Of a stretch of 64,000 nt of DNA, positions 43,331 through 52,933 are shown piece by piece (the first letter of the stretch is position 1; each line of letters starts with the position of its first letter). The stretch covers positions 186,001-250,000 of the forward strand of contig NZ_JHWL01000001.1 in assembly GCF_000622085.1 (NCBI RefSeq), written 5' to 3'. The stretch is from Butyrivibrio proteoclasticus P6B7 (lineage in GTDB: Bacteria; Bacillota; Clostridia; Lachnospirales; Lachnospiraceae). Under the pieces are notes generated by a model. It was given only the letters and a program-made list of their open reading frames with translations. It did not search any database and had not been told where the DNA came from. Made by a program: the position numbers and the translations under genes.

Positions 43331-44341
43331 ATGGATAGCCTTGAGATTCTTGGGAAGATAAAAGGTCTTTTACAAGTTAATAAGGGCTTTGTTAAGCAGA
43401 TACCAGTGGAAGATGTGGTGTCTTGCGTTTATGTGGAAGTTTATGGGCTTAGGCAGTTGTACTCTGCGGAGCATTTTGCAAGGCTTGAGGGTAGGATCAA
43501 TGAGTATGCAGCAACTATTACCAGCGCCAAGGAAAGTGGCGATGCAGATGGGGTGCTGGCGATTCTGGATAAGCTTGAGGCCATTATTGAGACTATACCG
43601 GACCAGGAAATTTCCCAGTCTTTTATAGAGGAGGCTAACTTTGATAAGGCGCTGCTGCGGCATAGGAGTGAAAAGACCGCGGTGGTGATTGGAGATTCTC
43701 ATGTGAATTTCTTTAGTGGGAATGAGGATTTATCTTTTATTCCTATTGGACAGAATGTGAATACATGTCAGCAGGTAAATGGATTGCCTCTAACGGTGCT
43801 ACATTTGGGACCATGCCTGGCGTTTAAGAGTAATCAGTACGGATCCACCAATATGTTCAGGGAGAAGCTGGACTGGCTCATTGAGGAGTTCATTACTGAG
43901 AAGTCAAGGATTATTGTGTGCCTTGGAGAGATTGATATAAGAGCCCATGTGTTTAAAGAGGTGGAAAAGCAGGGTGTTTCCTATGAGGAAGTGGTGGATG
44001 GCATAGTGGCAAACTACTTCGAATTTCTTGATTTTCTTGCCGGTAAGGGCTTTGAAGTTACCTGCTACGGACCTGTTGCTTCCCAAAGGGACTCCTGGCC
44101 TACTACTGAGGACCACCCAAGGATTGAATCGGAAAAAGAAAGAAATCTGGCAACAAAGTATTTCAATGATAAGTGCCAGCAGCTGTGTGAACTGAAGGGA
44201 TATAGCTTTTTTACCATGTTCTACGACATGGTGGATGAGAATATGTGCACCAGGGAAGAATACATGTCCGCGGATATGTTCCATTTGGGACAGTTCGGGG
44301 CTGAGAAACTCAAAGAGTTCTGCACAAAGATATGCGATTGA
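43331..44341 (+). CDS. SGNH/GDSL-type hydrolase-like protein
   Basis: A 336-residue protein with a helical N-terminal region (1-105) and an SGNH-like domain. Block I is VIGDSHVNFF (GDSH), the glycine block is LGEIDIRAH, and block V is ADMFHLGQFGAE with the Asp-x-x-His pair. Such enzymes remove or transfer acyl groups on sugars; here it might acetylate or deacetylate flagellin glycans. That role is inferred from context. The start follows GGAGAAAT. Confidence 0.72.
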   Translation: MDSLEILGKIKGLLQVNKGFVKQIPVEDVVSCVYVEVYGLRQLYSAEHFARLEGRINEYAATITSAKESGDADGVLAILDKLEAIIETIPDQEISQSFIEEANFDKALLRHRSEKTAVVIGDSHVNFFSGNEDLSFIPIGQNVNTCQQVNGLPLTVLHLGPCLAFKSNQYGSTNMFREKLDWLIEEFITEKSRIIVCLGEIDIRAHVFKEVEKQGVSYEEVVDGIVANYFEFLDFLAGKGFEVTCYGPVASQRDSWPTTEDHPRIESEKERNLATKYFNDKCQQLCELKGYSFFTMFYDMVDENMCTREEYMSADMFHLGQFGAEKLKEFCTKICD

Positions 44342-44367
44342 TGAGTTGGTAATAAAAGGGGTTAGCT

Positions 44368-45411
44368 ATGAAGAAAGTAAGCGTGATTATTCCCTGCTAC
44401 AACGTGGAAAATTTAATAGACAGGACCTTGAAGTCTCTGGAATCGCAGACCGTGGGTATAGATGCCCTGGAGATAATCTGCATTGACGACTGTTCCACAG
44501 ATGGAACTTTTGGACGATTGAAGGCATGGGAAGAGCGGTATCCTGAGGATATCATGTTGGTTCAGCTGCCCACGAACAGTCGACAGGGAACGGCCAGGAA
44601 TGTGGGGCTTAAGTACGCCACATGTGATTATATTGCCTTTATTGACTCTGATGATTGGGTTGAGAAGAACTATATCGAGAGGATGCTGTTCTTTGCTAAG
44701 GAGTATCAGGTGGATGTGGTTCAGTGCGAGCTTTTGAGGGATCCGTCCTTGGAGCTTAGCTATATTGATGATCAGAACAAGTACAGGAAGCAGGAGGATA
44801 TCCTGATTCGTGTTAATAATGACGAGGACAGAAAGAGAGCCTTTCACGCCAAGGTCATCAATAATAATCCGCCTAGGAAGCTGATCCGTAGGGACTTGCT
44901 GGTGGATAATGAGATCTACTTTTCTGAGGGGCTTGCCTATGAGGATTCTTTCTGGGGCGCGCTTCTTAACCTGTATATGAAGAGTGCCTATGTTTCCTTT
45001 GAAGTTCTTTATCATTACTACATTAACGACAGTTCCACGGTGCTTTCAAAGAATGAGATTTATCACATAGATCTTTTGACAAATCAGATCAAGCTGTGGA
45101 ACGAGTTCATACGCCGCGGGTTCATGGAGAAGTTCAGGGATGAAATCGAGATTGAGCATGTGTATTCCTGTGCGCTGATTTTCTGGAAGATGATCGCGCT
45201 GCGCTATGACGAGCCTCCTTATTCGCTGTATCGCTTGCTTTGTGCGATTGTGCAGGAGCATGTGCCGGATATTATGAACAATCCCTATATGAAGAAGGGG
45301 GAACTTGATGAGTTCCATTCGTTGGTGTTTAAGAGCTGCCTGACAGAGATGAGCAGGGAGGATTTCAAGAATTTCGCGGAGAGCGTGAGGGGCGGATATT
45401 CGACGATGTAG
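44368..45411 (+). CDS. GT2-family glycosyltransferase
   Basis: A 347-residue GT2 enzyme: KKVSVIIPCYNVENLIDRTL, the first aspartate block CIDDCSTDGTF, QGTARNVGLKYA and the DxD segment FIDSDDWVEKN are all intact. Closest in form to the gene at 30730 and to the C-terminal half of 38733. The start follows AAAAGGGG. Operon with the genes before and after. Confidence 0.9.
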   Translation: MKKVSVIIPCYNVENLIDRTLKSLESQTVGIDALEIICIDDCSTDGTFGRLKAWEERYPEDIMLVQLPTNSRQGTARNVGLKYATCDYIAFIDSDDWVEKNYIERMLFFAKEYQVDVVQCELLRDPSLELSYIDDQNKYRKQEDILIRVNNDEDRKRAFHAKVINNNPPRKLIRRDLLVDNEIYFSEGLAYEDSFWGALLNLYMKSAYVSFEVLYHYYINDSSTVLSKNEIYHIDLLTNQIKLWNEFIRRGFMEKFRDEIEIEHVYSCALIFWKMIALRYDEPPYSLYRLLCAIVQEHVPDIMNNPYMKKGELDEFHSLVFKSCLTEMSREDFKNFAESVRGGYSTM

Positions 45412-45447
45412 AGATATGTGCGAAATGACGACGAGAGAGATCTGAAG

Positions 45448-46455
45448 ATGGATGAACACAAGTTTAAGACCATAATTGTCATAACAAAACCGGACTGCGA
45501 AAGGGTGCTGCCGCTGTATCCAAGGCTTGTTAAGAATATCGGATACGGACAGCTTTGCTTTGTTGGGCCTGCTGAAGTTGGAGAGTTGATCGCAGGGTCT
45601 GAGATTGCAGGCAGTGCTGAGTTTATAGATGAGAATGATGTGATTCCTTTTGGGGAGGTGCATGCTCTTGTGGCTGAGAGGATGAAGGATATTCTGGCTG
45701 GACGAGAGCTTCCAAGGGGGATTACTGGCTGGTATTATCAGCAGTTCCTTAAGATGCAGTATGCGTTTAGGTGCGAGGATGAGTACTATCTTGTGTGGGA
45801 TGGAGATACGATTCCATGTAAGGAATTGGTGATGTTCCAGGAGGAAAGCGGAAAGCCGTATCTTGATCTTAAGCATGAGAACCATCCTGAGTATTTCGAG
45901 ACCATGGGTGTGATTCTGCCTGGACTTCACAAGGTTATTGGCAGGAGCTTTATTTCTGAGCATATGCTGATGAAGACTGAGCTTATGAAGAAACTTGTCA
46001 GGGATATTGAGGCCAATGATGCTCTGCCTGGCACGAAGTTCTGGGAGAAGATCATGAATGCAATTCCTCCTGAGAAGATACAGAGTTCTGCCTTTTCTGA
46101 GTTTGAGACCTATGGAACTTATGTGGCTTTGCGGGAGCCTGATGTGTATAAGCTTCGCGACTGGCATTCTTTCAGGCTTGGCGGCGAGTTCTTCAAGGTT
46201 GACACTATTTGTGATAGGGATTTTGAGTGGCTTGCCAAGGATTTTGGAGCCATTTCCTTTGAGAAGGGGCACTTTGTCAGGGAGGATAACGCTGGGCTCT
46301 TTGATAACCCATACTATCAGGAGAAGCTGACGCCTAAGCAGATGCTGCAGGCCGCGCAGCAGGAGTTCCAGGAGGGCTACAAGGAGGTCTGGGCCGATGA
46401 TCCTGAGCTGATGAAGGGCGCGAATGTGAGTAGCGGGGAATATAATAAGGGGTGA
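45448..46455 (+). CDS. GT-A-like transferase of the DUF6492 type
   Basis: A 335-residue protein with IIVITKPDCERVLPLYPRLV, a DxD-like WDGDTIPCKE, and WYYQQFLKMQYAF, which I associate with DUF6492 glycosyltransferase-like proteins. The acidic C-terminus (EVWADDPELMKG) is charged. The start ATG 45448 fits better than the GTG 30 bases earlier. Last gene of the plus-strand operon before a converging gene. Confidence 0.72.
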   Translation: MDEHKFKTIIVITKPDCERVLPLYPRLVKNIGYGQLCFVGPAEVGELIAGSEIAGSAEFIDENDVIPFGEVHALVAERMKDILAGRELPRGITGWYYQQFLKMQYAFRCEDEYYLVWDGDTIPCKELVMFQEESGKPYLDLKHENHPEYFETMGVILPGLHKVIGRSFISEHMLMKTELMKKLVRDIEANDALPGTKFWEKIMNAIPPEKIQSSAFSEFETYGTYVALREPDVYKLRDWHSFRLGGEFFKVDTICDRDFEWLAKDFGAISFEKGHFVREDNAGLFDNPYYQEKLTPKQMLQAAQQEFQEGYKEVWADDPELMKGANVSSGEYNKG

Positions 46456-46462
46456 AAACTTG

Positions 46463-46510
46463 AGACTTGCGGATTAAAATGCTTCTGCGAGGTTCTTTAT
46501 CCGCAAGTCT
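46463..46510. terminator. 12-bp inverted repeat at the end of converging genes
   Basis: AGACTTGCGGAT (46463-46474) and ATCCGCAAGTCT (46499-46510), perfect, 24-base loop. The right arm lies within the last codons of the minus-strand gene that ends at 46474. No strong T-run on either side. It may end transcription of one or both genes. Confidence 0.5.
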
Positions 46511-46995
46511 GGAATAACGTGGATATACGGTATATCTGAGTTTGCAGTAAGGAGTAGTTCTTTTGCCCCATCGGATTTGCAGACAAAGTGCATAGAGAGG
46601 CTAAGGGGCTTGCCTTTAAGAATGGATAAATCCTGCCCTTCTGCATCGCTAGAATTCAGGACCGGGTCGTCACTAATCACATGTATTTGCAGAGCATGGA
46701 TCTTGTTATATGCGATGGAATCCATCAATGTTGTCATGTTAAAGCCAGCCAGGTTCTCAGTTATGAGAAGGTCTGGTTTGAAATTCTCGAGCTGGGACAT
46801 GATGTTGTCGCCTGCTTTACATTTGAATAATTTGATATTTGTGGCTGTTACACCAGAATCTGTATCGGAAGACTCATCTTTTGTATGGCTGTAAATAGTG
46901 TCATTTACACATTCTGCCAGCATTTCTCTAATCTCATCTGTGATATTCTCTATGTTTTTCGCGAAATAATCATTGGAAACAATAGCAATATTCAT
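46474..46995 (-). CDS. protein of unknown function in the glycosylation island
   Basis: A 173-residue protein. The start is ATG 46995 with GGGGA upstream; the possible TTG 12 bases earlier has none. It opens with MNIAIVSNDYFAKNIENI and has a LLITENLAGFN segment resembling the N-terminal Rossmann half of a glycosyltransferase or the DUF3880 part of CgeB-like proteins, but no C-terminal sugar site. It could be a shortened relative of those proteins. I do not assign a function. Confidence 0.55.
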   Translation of the reverse strand: MNIAIVSNDYFAKNIENITDEIREMLAECVNDTIYSHTKDESSDTDSGVTATNIKLFKCKAGDNIMSQLENFKPDLLITENLAGFNMTTLMDSIAYNKIHALQIHVISDDPVLNSSDAEGQDLSILKGKPLSLSMHFVCKSDGAKELLLTANSDIPYIHVIPDLRIKNLAEAF

Positions 46996-47119
46996 AATAT
47001 TCCCCAAAACATGATAAAATATATATGATAATACGAATTATTAGTAACGACATTAAATAGATGTAATGGAATTCTGGATACACTATTAGTATAACATCGA
47101 TTCATTGCGAAGGGCTCAT

Positions 47120-48328
47120 ATGAATATTCTTTTATTCGACATGGGAAGCTATATGTACTACGACATCAGGTCCTGTCTGGAACAGATGGGGCATGAGGTT
47201 AGGACTGTCTATTATAGCTTTGAAGACCGCCTTGAGGATGATTATTTCAGTACTTGTTTTGTGCAGAAGATAGATGAAAAGCCGGTGGATCTTATCTTTA
47301 GCATCAACTTCTTTCCACTGGTGGCGCAGGCTGCGAAGGAAAAGTCAATTCCCTATGTTTCATGGACCTATGATTCTCCCATCTCTGAAGATATAGTTAG
47401 TTATTTTGAAATGGATACTAATTTCATATTCCTTTTTGATAGGGCGGAAGCTCTTGGATACAGGGATAGAGGCTACTCAAGGGTGTTCCATATGCCGCTG
47501 GCGGTGAATGTGGAGAGGATACGCAGGGCTGCGGATGGTGAGATTAGTGATGCGAATACTGCAAATCATAGCGATGCTGATGATGGGAATGCTGGAAGAA
47601 TTGATCCTTCCAAGTACGCCTGCGATATTTCATTTGTGGGGCAGTTGTATGATAAGCAGATTCTGACTGGACTAATGATGGGCATGGACGAATACGAGAA
47701 GGGCTACATCGATGGAGCAATGAATGTTCAGTTGAGTATCTATGGAGAAGATCTGCTGTCCAAGATGATTAGCGGGGATCTGGTAAACAGGATCAACAAG
47801 TCTTATGAGAAGAGGGAGCTTCCGGGGCGACTGTCGCGGACCGGACTTATTACTGCTATTGAGAGGCAGATAACCTTTGCTGAGAGGGTGACGCTTCTTG
47901 GAACCTTTGGAGAATACTTTGATACGAGGTTTTATAATACATCAAATTTTGATTTTGGCAGCGACGTGAAATTCATGGGACCAGTTAAGTACATGAATGA
48001 GATGCCAATGGTGTTTAAGAATAGCAAACTTAATCTGTGTCCTGCTATCAGGAGTATTGTTTCCGGAATTCCGCTGCGGGCGCTGGATGTGATGGCTTCT
48101 GGTGGAGCTCTTTTATCCAATTATCAGGTGGAGCTGGCGGAGAGCTTTGTGGATGAGCAGGATGTGATCATGTACACGAGCCTTGAGGAGGCTTTTGAGA
48201 AGGCTGGATACTACCTGGAGCATGAGGATGAGAGGCTTGAGATTGCGCGGAATGGGCAAGCTAAGGTGGCTGTAGAGTTTGAGCTTGGTAGGAGACTAGA
48301 GCAGATTTTGAGTGCGATTAAAGGGTGA
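47120..48328 (+). CDS. CgeB-like glycosyltransferase, paralogue 3
   Basis: A 402-residue member. Motifs: VSWTYDSPISEDIVSYFEMD and FLFDRAEAL in the N-terminal half, and LNLCPAIRSIVSGIPLRALD with GGALLSNYQVELAESF in the C-terminal half. It has a 30-residue acidic insert (DANTANHSDADDGNAGR) in the middle, not seen in the others. Start ATG 47120 follows GAAGGG. The next gene starts 12 bases after its stop. Confidence 0.82.
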   Translation: MNILLFDMGSYMYYDIRSCLEQMGHEVRTVYYSFEDRLEDDYFSTCFVQKIDEKPVDLIFSINFFPLVAQAAKEKSIPYVSWTYDSPISEDIVSYFEMDTNFIFLFDRAEALGYRDRGYSRVFHMPLAVNVERIRRAADGEISDANTANHSDADDGNAGRIDPSKYACDISFVGQLYDKQILTGLMMGMDEYEKGYIDGAMNVQLSIYGEDLLSKMISGDLVNRINKSYEKRELPGRLSRTGLITAIERQITFAERVTLLGTFGEYFDTRFYNTSNFDFGSDVKFMGPVKYMNEMPMVFKNSKLNLCPAIRSIVSGIPLRALDVMASGGALLSNYQVELAESFVDEQDVIMYTSLEEAFEKAGYYLEHEDERLEIARNGQAKVAVEFELGRRLEQILSAIKG

Positions 48329-48340
48329 TTGGAAAAACGC

Positions 48341-49507
48341 ATGAACATAGTGTTTTGCAGGTATAGAAATGTCTGTGAGCCAGACTATATCGATGCTTTT
48401 GCGGCGCTGGGGATTAACGTGGTGGAGCTTAATCTATCAGAAGTTGGTGGAGAGGAGCTCTCTGAGCGGGCTGCGGCCCTTGGGGAGATTTTCAGGAAGA
48501 ACACGCCTATGTTTGTGTTCTCCATCAATTTCTTTCCTTATGTGTCGCTGACCTGCAAGAGTCTTGGAATTATCTATGTTTCCGTCAGTGTGACTTGTCC
48601 CATGATGGAGATTTTTAATACTACTATCAGGAATGCTTGTAACAGGGTGTTCCTCTTTGACAGGGCTCAGTATGAGGCGGTTTGCGATGAGAATCCGCAG
48701 GGGATTTTTTATCTGCCACTGGGAGCTGGAGTGGACAGGATTGATGCGCTTCTTGGGAATGAAGCCAGTTATAAGTATGATGTGTCTTTCGTTGGCTCTC
48801 TTTATAACGAGAAGGATCCTTTCGTTGGGCTGACGATTTCTGAGGATAAGAAGAAGGCTTATGAGGAGCTGATGATAAGGCAGATTGAGGCCACGGCTAC
48901 AGGTCAGGATCTGCTTGAGGGCGAGATTGGACCTGAGGATGTGGCGCTGATCAAGGAGAATGCCGAGAGATTCTATCCTTCTGATCTGAGCGTTTTCAAT
49001 ATTGATGAATATGTGGCGGTGAATAATTATCTGAGCCCGCATATGACCTATCTTGAGAGGGTGAGGCTTCTTAATGGCATTGCTAAGAATTGTAGTGGGA
49101 AGATAGATTTGTTTACCCAGAGTGATACTGCGGAGCTATCGGGAGTTGTGGTGCATGGCGGAGTGTCTACGCTGGATGAGATGCCTTATGTGTTCCGTCA
49201 GAGTCGCATAAATCTCAATATTACAACCCGTTCCATCAAAACTGGAATTGCCCAGAGAGTATGGGATGTGCTAGCTTGCAAGGGATTTCTTATCAGCAAT
49301 TATCAGGATGAGATCCCGGATTTCCTGGAGATCGGGCGGCACCTGGTGTGCTATGAGAGCGAAGCAGAGCTGTATGAGCTGATTGACTATTACCTGGATC
49401 ACGAGGACCAGCGGCGTGAGATCGCGGAGGCTGGATACTTGCAGGTTAAGGCTCAGGGCAAGGTGCTTGATAGAGTTATGGCGATTGTAAGGGCGATTGC
49501 AGGGTAG
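48341..49507 (+). CDS. CgeB-like glycosyltransferase, paralogue 4
   Basis: A 388-residue member and the most divergent of the family here: the N-terminal motif reads YVSVSVTCPMMEIFNTTIRN in place of SW(V/I)YDxP, so the usual acidic D-x-P is lost, while the C-terminal site INLNITTRSIKTGIAQRVWD with GFLISNYQDE is kept with IAQRVWD replacing IPLRALD. Its catalytic state is therefore uncertain. It ends the cluster before array B. Confidence 0.75.
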   Translation: MNIVFCRYRNVCEPDYIDAFAALGINVVELNLSEVGGEELSERAAALGEIFRKNTPMFVFSINFFPYVSLTCKSLGIIYVSVSVTCPMMEIFNTTIRNACNRVFLFDRAQYEAVCDENPQGIFYLPLGAGVDRIDALLGNEASYKYDVSFVGSLYNEKDPFVGLTISEDKKKAYEELMIRQIEATATGQDLLEGEIGPEDVALIKENAERFYPSDLSVFNIDEYVAVNNYLSPHMTYLERVRLLNGIAKNCSGKIDLFTQSDTAELSGVVVHGGVSTLDEMPYVFRQSRINLNITTRSIKTGIAQRVWDVLACKGFLISNYQDEIPDFLEIGRHLVCYESEAELYELIDYYLDHEDQRREIAEAGYLQVKAQGKVLDRVMAIVRAIAG

Positions 49508-49587
49508 GAATAGATGAGGTAATCAACTTAGAGTCGGATGCTTTAGGCAAGGTGCTTGAGATAAGCGAGTTGGAATTAGATGAAAAT

Positions 49588-50018
49588 ACAGAAAAATGCG
49601 GTGATGCTGGATATTTTTTGTATATGTATTGTCATGGCTCAGTTCTTGGATGGCGAAAATACAGAAAATGGGACATGATTGGTGAATTTTCTGTATGAGC
49701 ATAAATTGTGAAATGGAAAAAATACAGAAATATAGGATGAGGTGGTGATTTTTCTGTGCAGGTCATATTTGTATTTGCGCGTGAGTACAGAAAAACAAGG
49801 GCCGCAGCGATTTTTCTGTACTGAATGGTGATTTTTAGTTATGAATGTTGAGAGCCTGTACAGAAAATAAGCATGGCAGGTACTTTTTTCTGTGAAATTG
49901 GGCATTTGATTTTTGGGGGTGTACAGAAAAATAGGGCAGACATCGTTATTTTCTGTGAAATCAGGAATCTGGATTTTGAACTGTACAGAAAAACAAGAGA
50001 AGTACGGTTATTTTCTGT
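49588..50018. repeat. array B: seven units of paired inverted ACAGAAAA motifs, 63/73-bp period
   Basis: Left motifs ACAGAAAA start at 49588, 49661, 49724, 49787, 49860, 49923 and 49985, steps 73, 63, 63, 73, 63 and 62. Each is followed by TTTTCTGT so that units span 33-34 bases; the gap to the next unit is 29 or 39 bases. The two long steps differ from 63 by 10, one DNA turn. Unit 1 has TTTTTTGT and unit 3 ACAGAAAT without matching changes. The last units also share flanking sequence (GAAATYRGGMATYTG), pointing to tandem duplication. It fills the 548-base gap between the transferases at 48341 and 50056. Confidence 0.9.
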
Positions 50019-50055
50019 AAAAGTGGTGCAGATTAGACAGCTGGCAGGGTGAAGC

Positions 50056-51963
50056 ATGGACAAGATTAGCGTAGTAATTCTGTATACAAGTGAAGAACAG
50101 GATGTGGCAAGGTCCTTTGAGAGCGTTATTGGTGGAGCGGGCGCAAGTGTTGAAGAGCCTGGATTCAACAGCGGTGGAAACCCATCAGACGACGGCAGCT
50201 ACGAGCTGGAGGTTGTGCTGATGACGCTGGCAGGGAATGCTGCGCTCAAGGACAAGGCTAGCGTTATTGAGAGCAAGGCTCCAGAGCAGGTGGTGCTTGT
50301 TGAGGCTATGGATACCTGTGGGGATGCCAATGTTGTAGAAAATGACAGTGCAGGAAATAAGACAGGAACAGCAGATGTAAAGGTTGGCACTAACCATGGC
50401 GCCCTGATGGACATCGGCGTTAACTACTGTAGCGGCGACTATATCTTATTTATGATAGCTGGAGATGTACTCCACGAAAAGCTTCTTGGTGCACTCAATA
50501 GAACCACCAGTGAGAATCCTGTAGACCTGGTGGGATATGGAATCACCTGGGCTGAGAAGGAATTCCAGGATTTTAACGATGATCCATTTGATGAAGCTAA
50601 CCAGGATACACAAGTTTTTGTGGATGATTCACCAGCTGAAATGTGGAAAAGGGCTGACTATATCTGGAAAAATGTGGATAACAGCTATCTTGGATATGCA
50701 TATAACAGAGAATTCCTGATGGCGTCTGGGATTAGCTTTGCTACGGATTTGTGGGACAGGGATGCAAGCGCGGTTACGACGCTTCTGTTTATATGCGGTT
50801 CAGTGACTAAGTTTAGAAATCATGGATATTGTAAGCTTATGGCTGACGCGACAGAGGAGGGCAAGCGTATCTCCGACAACCTAACCAACCAGACCGCCTG
50901 GTACGAGCTGATGATGTCCATCCCAGAGATTGCGGCAAATTACAAGAGCTTGATAGAAGCTCTCTTTATAAAGAATTACTATCTAAGATCCATCGACATT
51001 GCTAGAGCATCGGGCTCTTCCAAGGCGCTGCCACTGTCTGTCTTCAAGATTATGCAGTTTGTGTGTCTTAAGATAGCGCCCAAGTGGATAGAGAACGAGT
51101 ACCTGTATGGCTTGTCGAGATTTGACCTCAACATGTTAAATGCGCTCTATACAGAGTTTGACTCCGACGAAGACCTCTGGAACGTAATTGGCTCCGATTC
51201 TCTTGTGAGTGTCATCATCACAACCTACAACAGAAGTCACATTCTTCCTAGAGCCATCAGAAACATGCTGGGGCAGACTTATCAGAATATAGAGCTTATC
51301 GTGGTGGATGATGCTTCCAGCGATGGCACAAAGGAGGCAGTGGAGACCATTAAGGACGATAGGCTCCGCTATATCCGTAACGACAACAACATAGGAGTAT
51401 CCCATGCCAGGAACCTCGGAATTGAAGCGGCCCGCGGCACATACATTGTTTATCAGGACGACGATGATCTGTCCAGGGTGGATAAGCTTGAGAAACTCCT
51501 GCTGACAGCGGAGCGAAGCCCAGAAAACGTAGGCCTTGTGTATCACGAGACCATTAACCATATCAAGAAGGCAGAGAAAATAAACGACCAAAAAGCTATC
51601 GTAATCCCAGCCAGAGCCATGGCGGATGTTAAGAAGAGAGGTTTCATATTCCCGGCCCTCCTGCCATGGAACTTTGTAGCCTGCACATCAATGATGATTA
51701 AAAAGAGCTGTTTTGATAAGGTTGGAACCTTTGATGAGAGCTTGTTTGCATTTGAAGATTGGGACATGACACTTAGAATTTCCAGGGAATTTGACGCGGA
51801 GTTTATTAAAGAACCGCTTTACGATTACTTCCAGAGCCCTAATGGACTGCTTTTTGCAGAAGACGAGGGACACAGAGAAAAAGTGGTTAAGGCTCTGGCA
51901 GCCATAGATAAGAAATTTGAAGAAGACCGTAAGCAATACGGAATCGAGTCAATTGCGAGATAA
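50056..51963 (+). CDS. large GT2-type glycosyltransferase with two GT-A-like halves
   Basis: A 635-residue protein. The N-terminal 375 residues contain a degenerate GT2-like part (SVVILYTSEEQDVARSFESV) with MDIGVNYCSGDYILFMIAGD but no clear DxD. A functional-looking GT2 domain starts near residue 385 (SVIITTYNRSHILPRAIRNM, VDDASSDGT, YQDDDDLSRV). A low-complexity acidic stretch lies near residues 60-110. The start follows GCAGGGTGA. The stop is seven bases before the LicD gene. Confidence 0.82.
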   Translation: MDKISVVILYTSEEQDVARSFESVIGGAGASVEEPGFNSGGNPSDDGSYELEVVLMTLAGNAALKDKASVIESKAPEQVVLVEAMDTCGDANVVENDSAGNKTGTADVKVGTNHGALMDIGVNYCSGDYILFMIAGDVLHEKLLGALNRTTSENPVDLVGYGITWAEKEFQDFNDDPFDEANQDTQVFVDDSPAEMWKRADYIWKNVDNSYLGYAYNREFLMASGISFATDLWDRDASAVTTLLFICGSVTKFRNHGYCKLMADATEEGKRISDNLTNQTAWYELMMSIPEIAANYKSLIEALFIKNYYLRSIDIARASGSSKALPLSVFKIMQFVCLKIAPKWIENEYLYGLSRFDLNMLNALYTEFDSDEDLWNVIGSDSLVSVIITTYNRSHILPRAIRNMLGQTYQNIELIVVDDASSDGTKEAVETIKDDRLRYIRNDNNIGVSHARNLGIEAARGTYIVYQDDDDLSRVDKLEKLLLTAERSPENVGLVYHETINHIKKAEKINDQKAIVIPARAMADVKKRGFIFPALLPWNFVACTSMMIKKSCFDKVGTFDESLFAFEDWDMTLRISREFDAEFIKEPLYDYFQSPNGLLFAEDEGHREKVVKALAAIDKKFEEDRKQYGIESIAR

Positions 51964-51970
51964 GAGACAA

Positions 51971-52915
51971 ATGCTGAATTTCACCGAAGATTATTGGAAA
52001 GATGAAGAGAGAGACGGGTACAGGGTTACCCGCGTTATGAAGAAGGCATGGGCTGTTCAGATGACAGTCCTTGATATGGTGCTTGAAATTGCTGATAAGC
52101 ATGGCATCAGGATCTTCATGGACTACGGCTCTCTTCTTGGCACGATTCGTCATGGAGGCTACATTCCGTGGGATGACGATCTGGACCTGTGCGTACTTCG
52201 CGAGGATTACATGAAGCTCCTACGCATTCTCAAGGACGAACTTCCTGATTACTGCGCGGTTTACAGCTTTTACACAGCTGAGAATTACGCTGAACCCAAG
52301 GGGTTCATCGCCAACAGAAAGATAATCGATCTTGGAATAGATGAAAAAGAGGCAGAGATTACCAAGAGATATTACGGATGCCCCTACGTGACTGGACTGG
52401 ATCTATATCCTCTTGATTACGTGCCATCTGACGGCAATGTGTGGGAGAACGTTAAGAACCTGTACACAGCGGCCTATGACCTGGCCTTTAACTATGATGC
52501 ATATGTGGCAGCAGGGCTTTTGGAGGAGTACCTGCCGGAACTTGAGAAGGTGGCTGGCACCAAGGTTAAAAGAGATGAACACCTTCGCACCAATATATGG
52601 AAGCTGGCGGACCAGATCGCCATGATGACGAAGCGCCGAGATGCCCGCTATTTGTGCTGGTATCCGGACTGCGTGTCCTCTACCCATGATGCGAGACGCA
52701 AGCTCAACTGCTACCAGACCACGGTGATGAAGCCTTTTGAGATGATGCAGGTTCCAGTGCCCGAGGGCTATGAAGAAATCCTGAAGGTCAGATATGGCGA
52801 GAACTACATGACGCCTGTCCAGGGCGGCGCAGCCCACGAGTACCCATTCTTCGCACCTCAGGAGCGTAAGATTCTCAAGTACCACCTAGAGTCTAAGCTG
52901 GTGGATATTATCTAA
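51971..52915 (+). CDS. LicD-family phosphotransferase
   Basis: A 314-residue LicD-type enzyme. The family signature is complete: IFMDYGSLLGTIRHGGY then IPWDDDLDL, followed by an R-ED-Y-LL region. LicD proteins transfer phosphocholine or similar phospho-groups to sugars of teichoic acids or glycans. ATG 51971 is seven bases after the previous stop; longer in-frame starts overlap the upstream gene. No ribosome site is strong, so it may be translated by coupling. With the next gene, it suggests phosphodiester decoration of the glycan. Confidence 0.88.
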   Translation: MLNFTEDYWKDEERDGYRVTRVMKKAWAVQMTVLDMVLEIADKHGIRIFMDYGSLLGTIRHGGYIPWDDDLDLCVLREDYMKLLRILKDELPDYCAVYSFYTAENYAEPKGFIANRKIIDLGIDEKEAEITKRYYGCPYVTGLDLYPLDYVPSDGNVWENVKNLYTAAYDLAFNYDAYVAAGLLEEYLPELEKVAGTKVKRDEHLRTNIWKLADQIAMMTKRRDARYLCWYPDCVSSTHDARRKLNCYQTTVMKPFEMMQVPVPEGYEEILKVRYGENYMTPVQGGAAHEYPFFAPQERKILKYHLESKLVDII

Positions 52916-52933
52916 TTTCCAGGAGACAACCAC

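Noticed and set aside
45046..46272. A 408-codon open frame on the minus strand
   Set aside because: It is the complement of the DUF6492-type gene and the end of the GT2 gene, both supported by motifs and ribosome sites.
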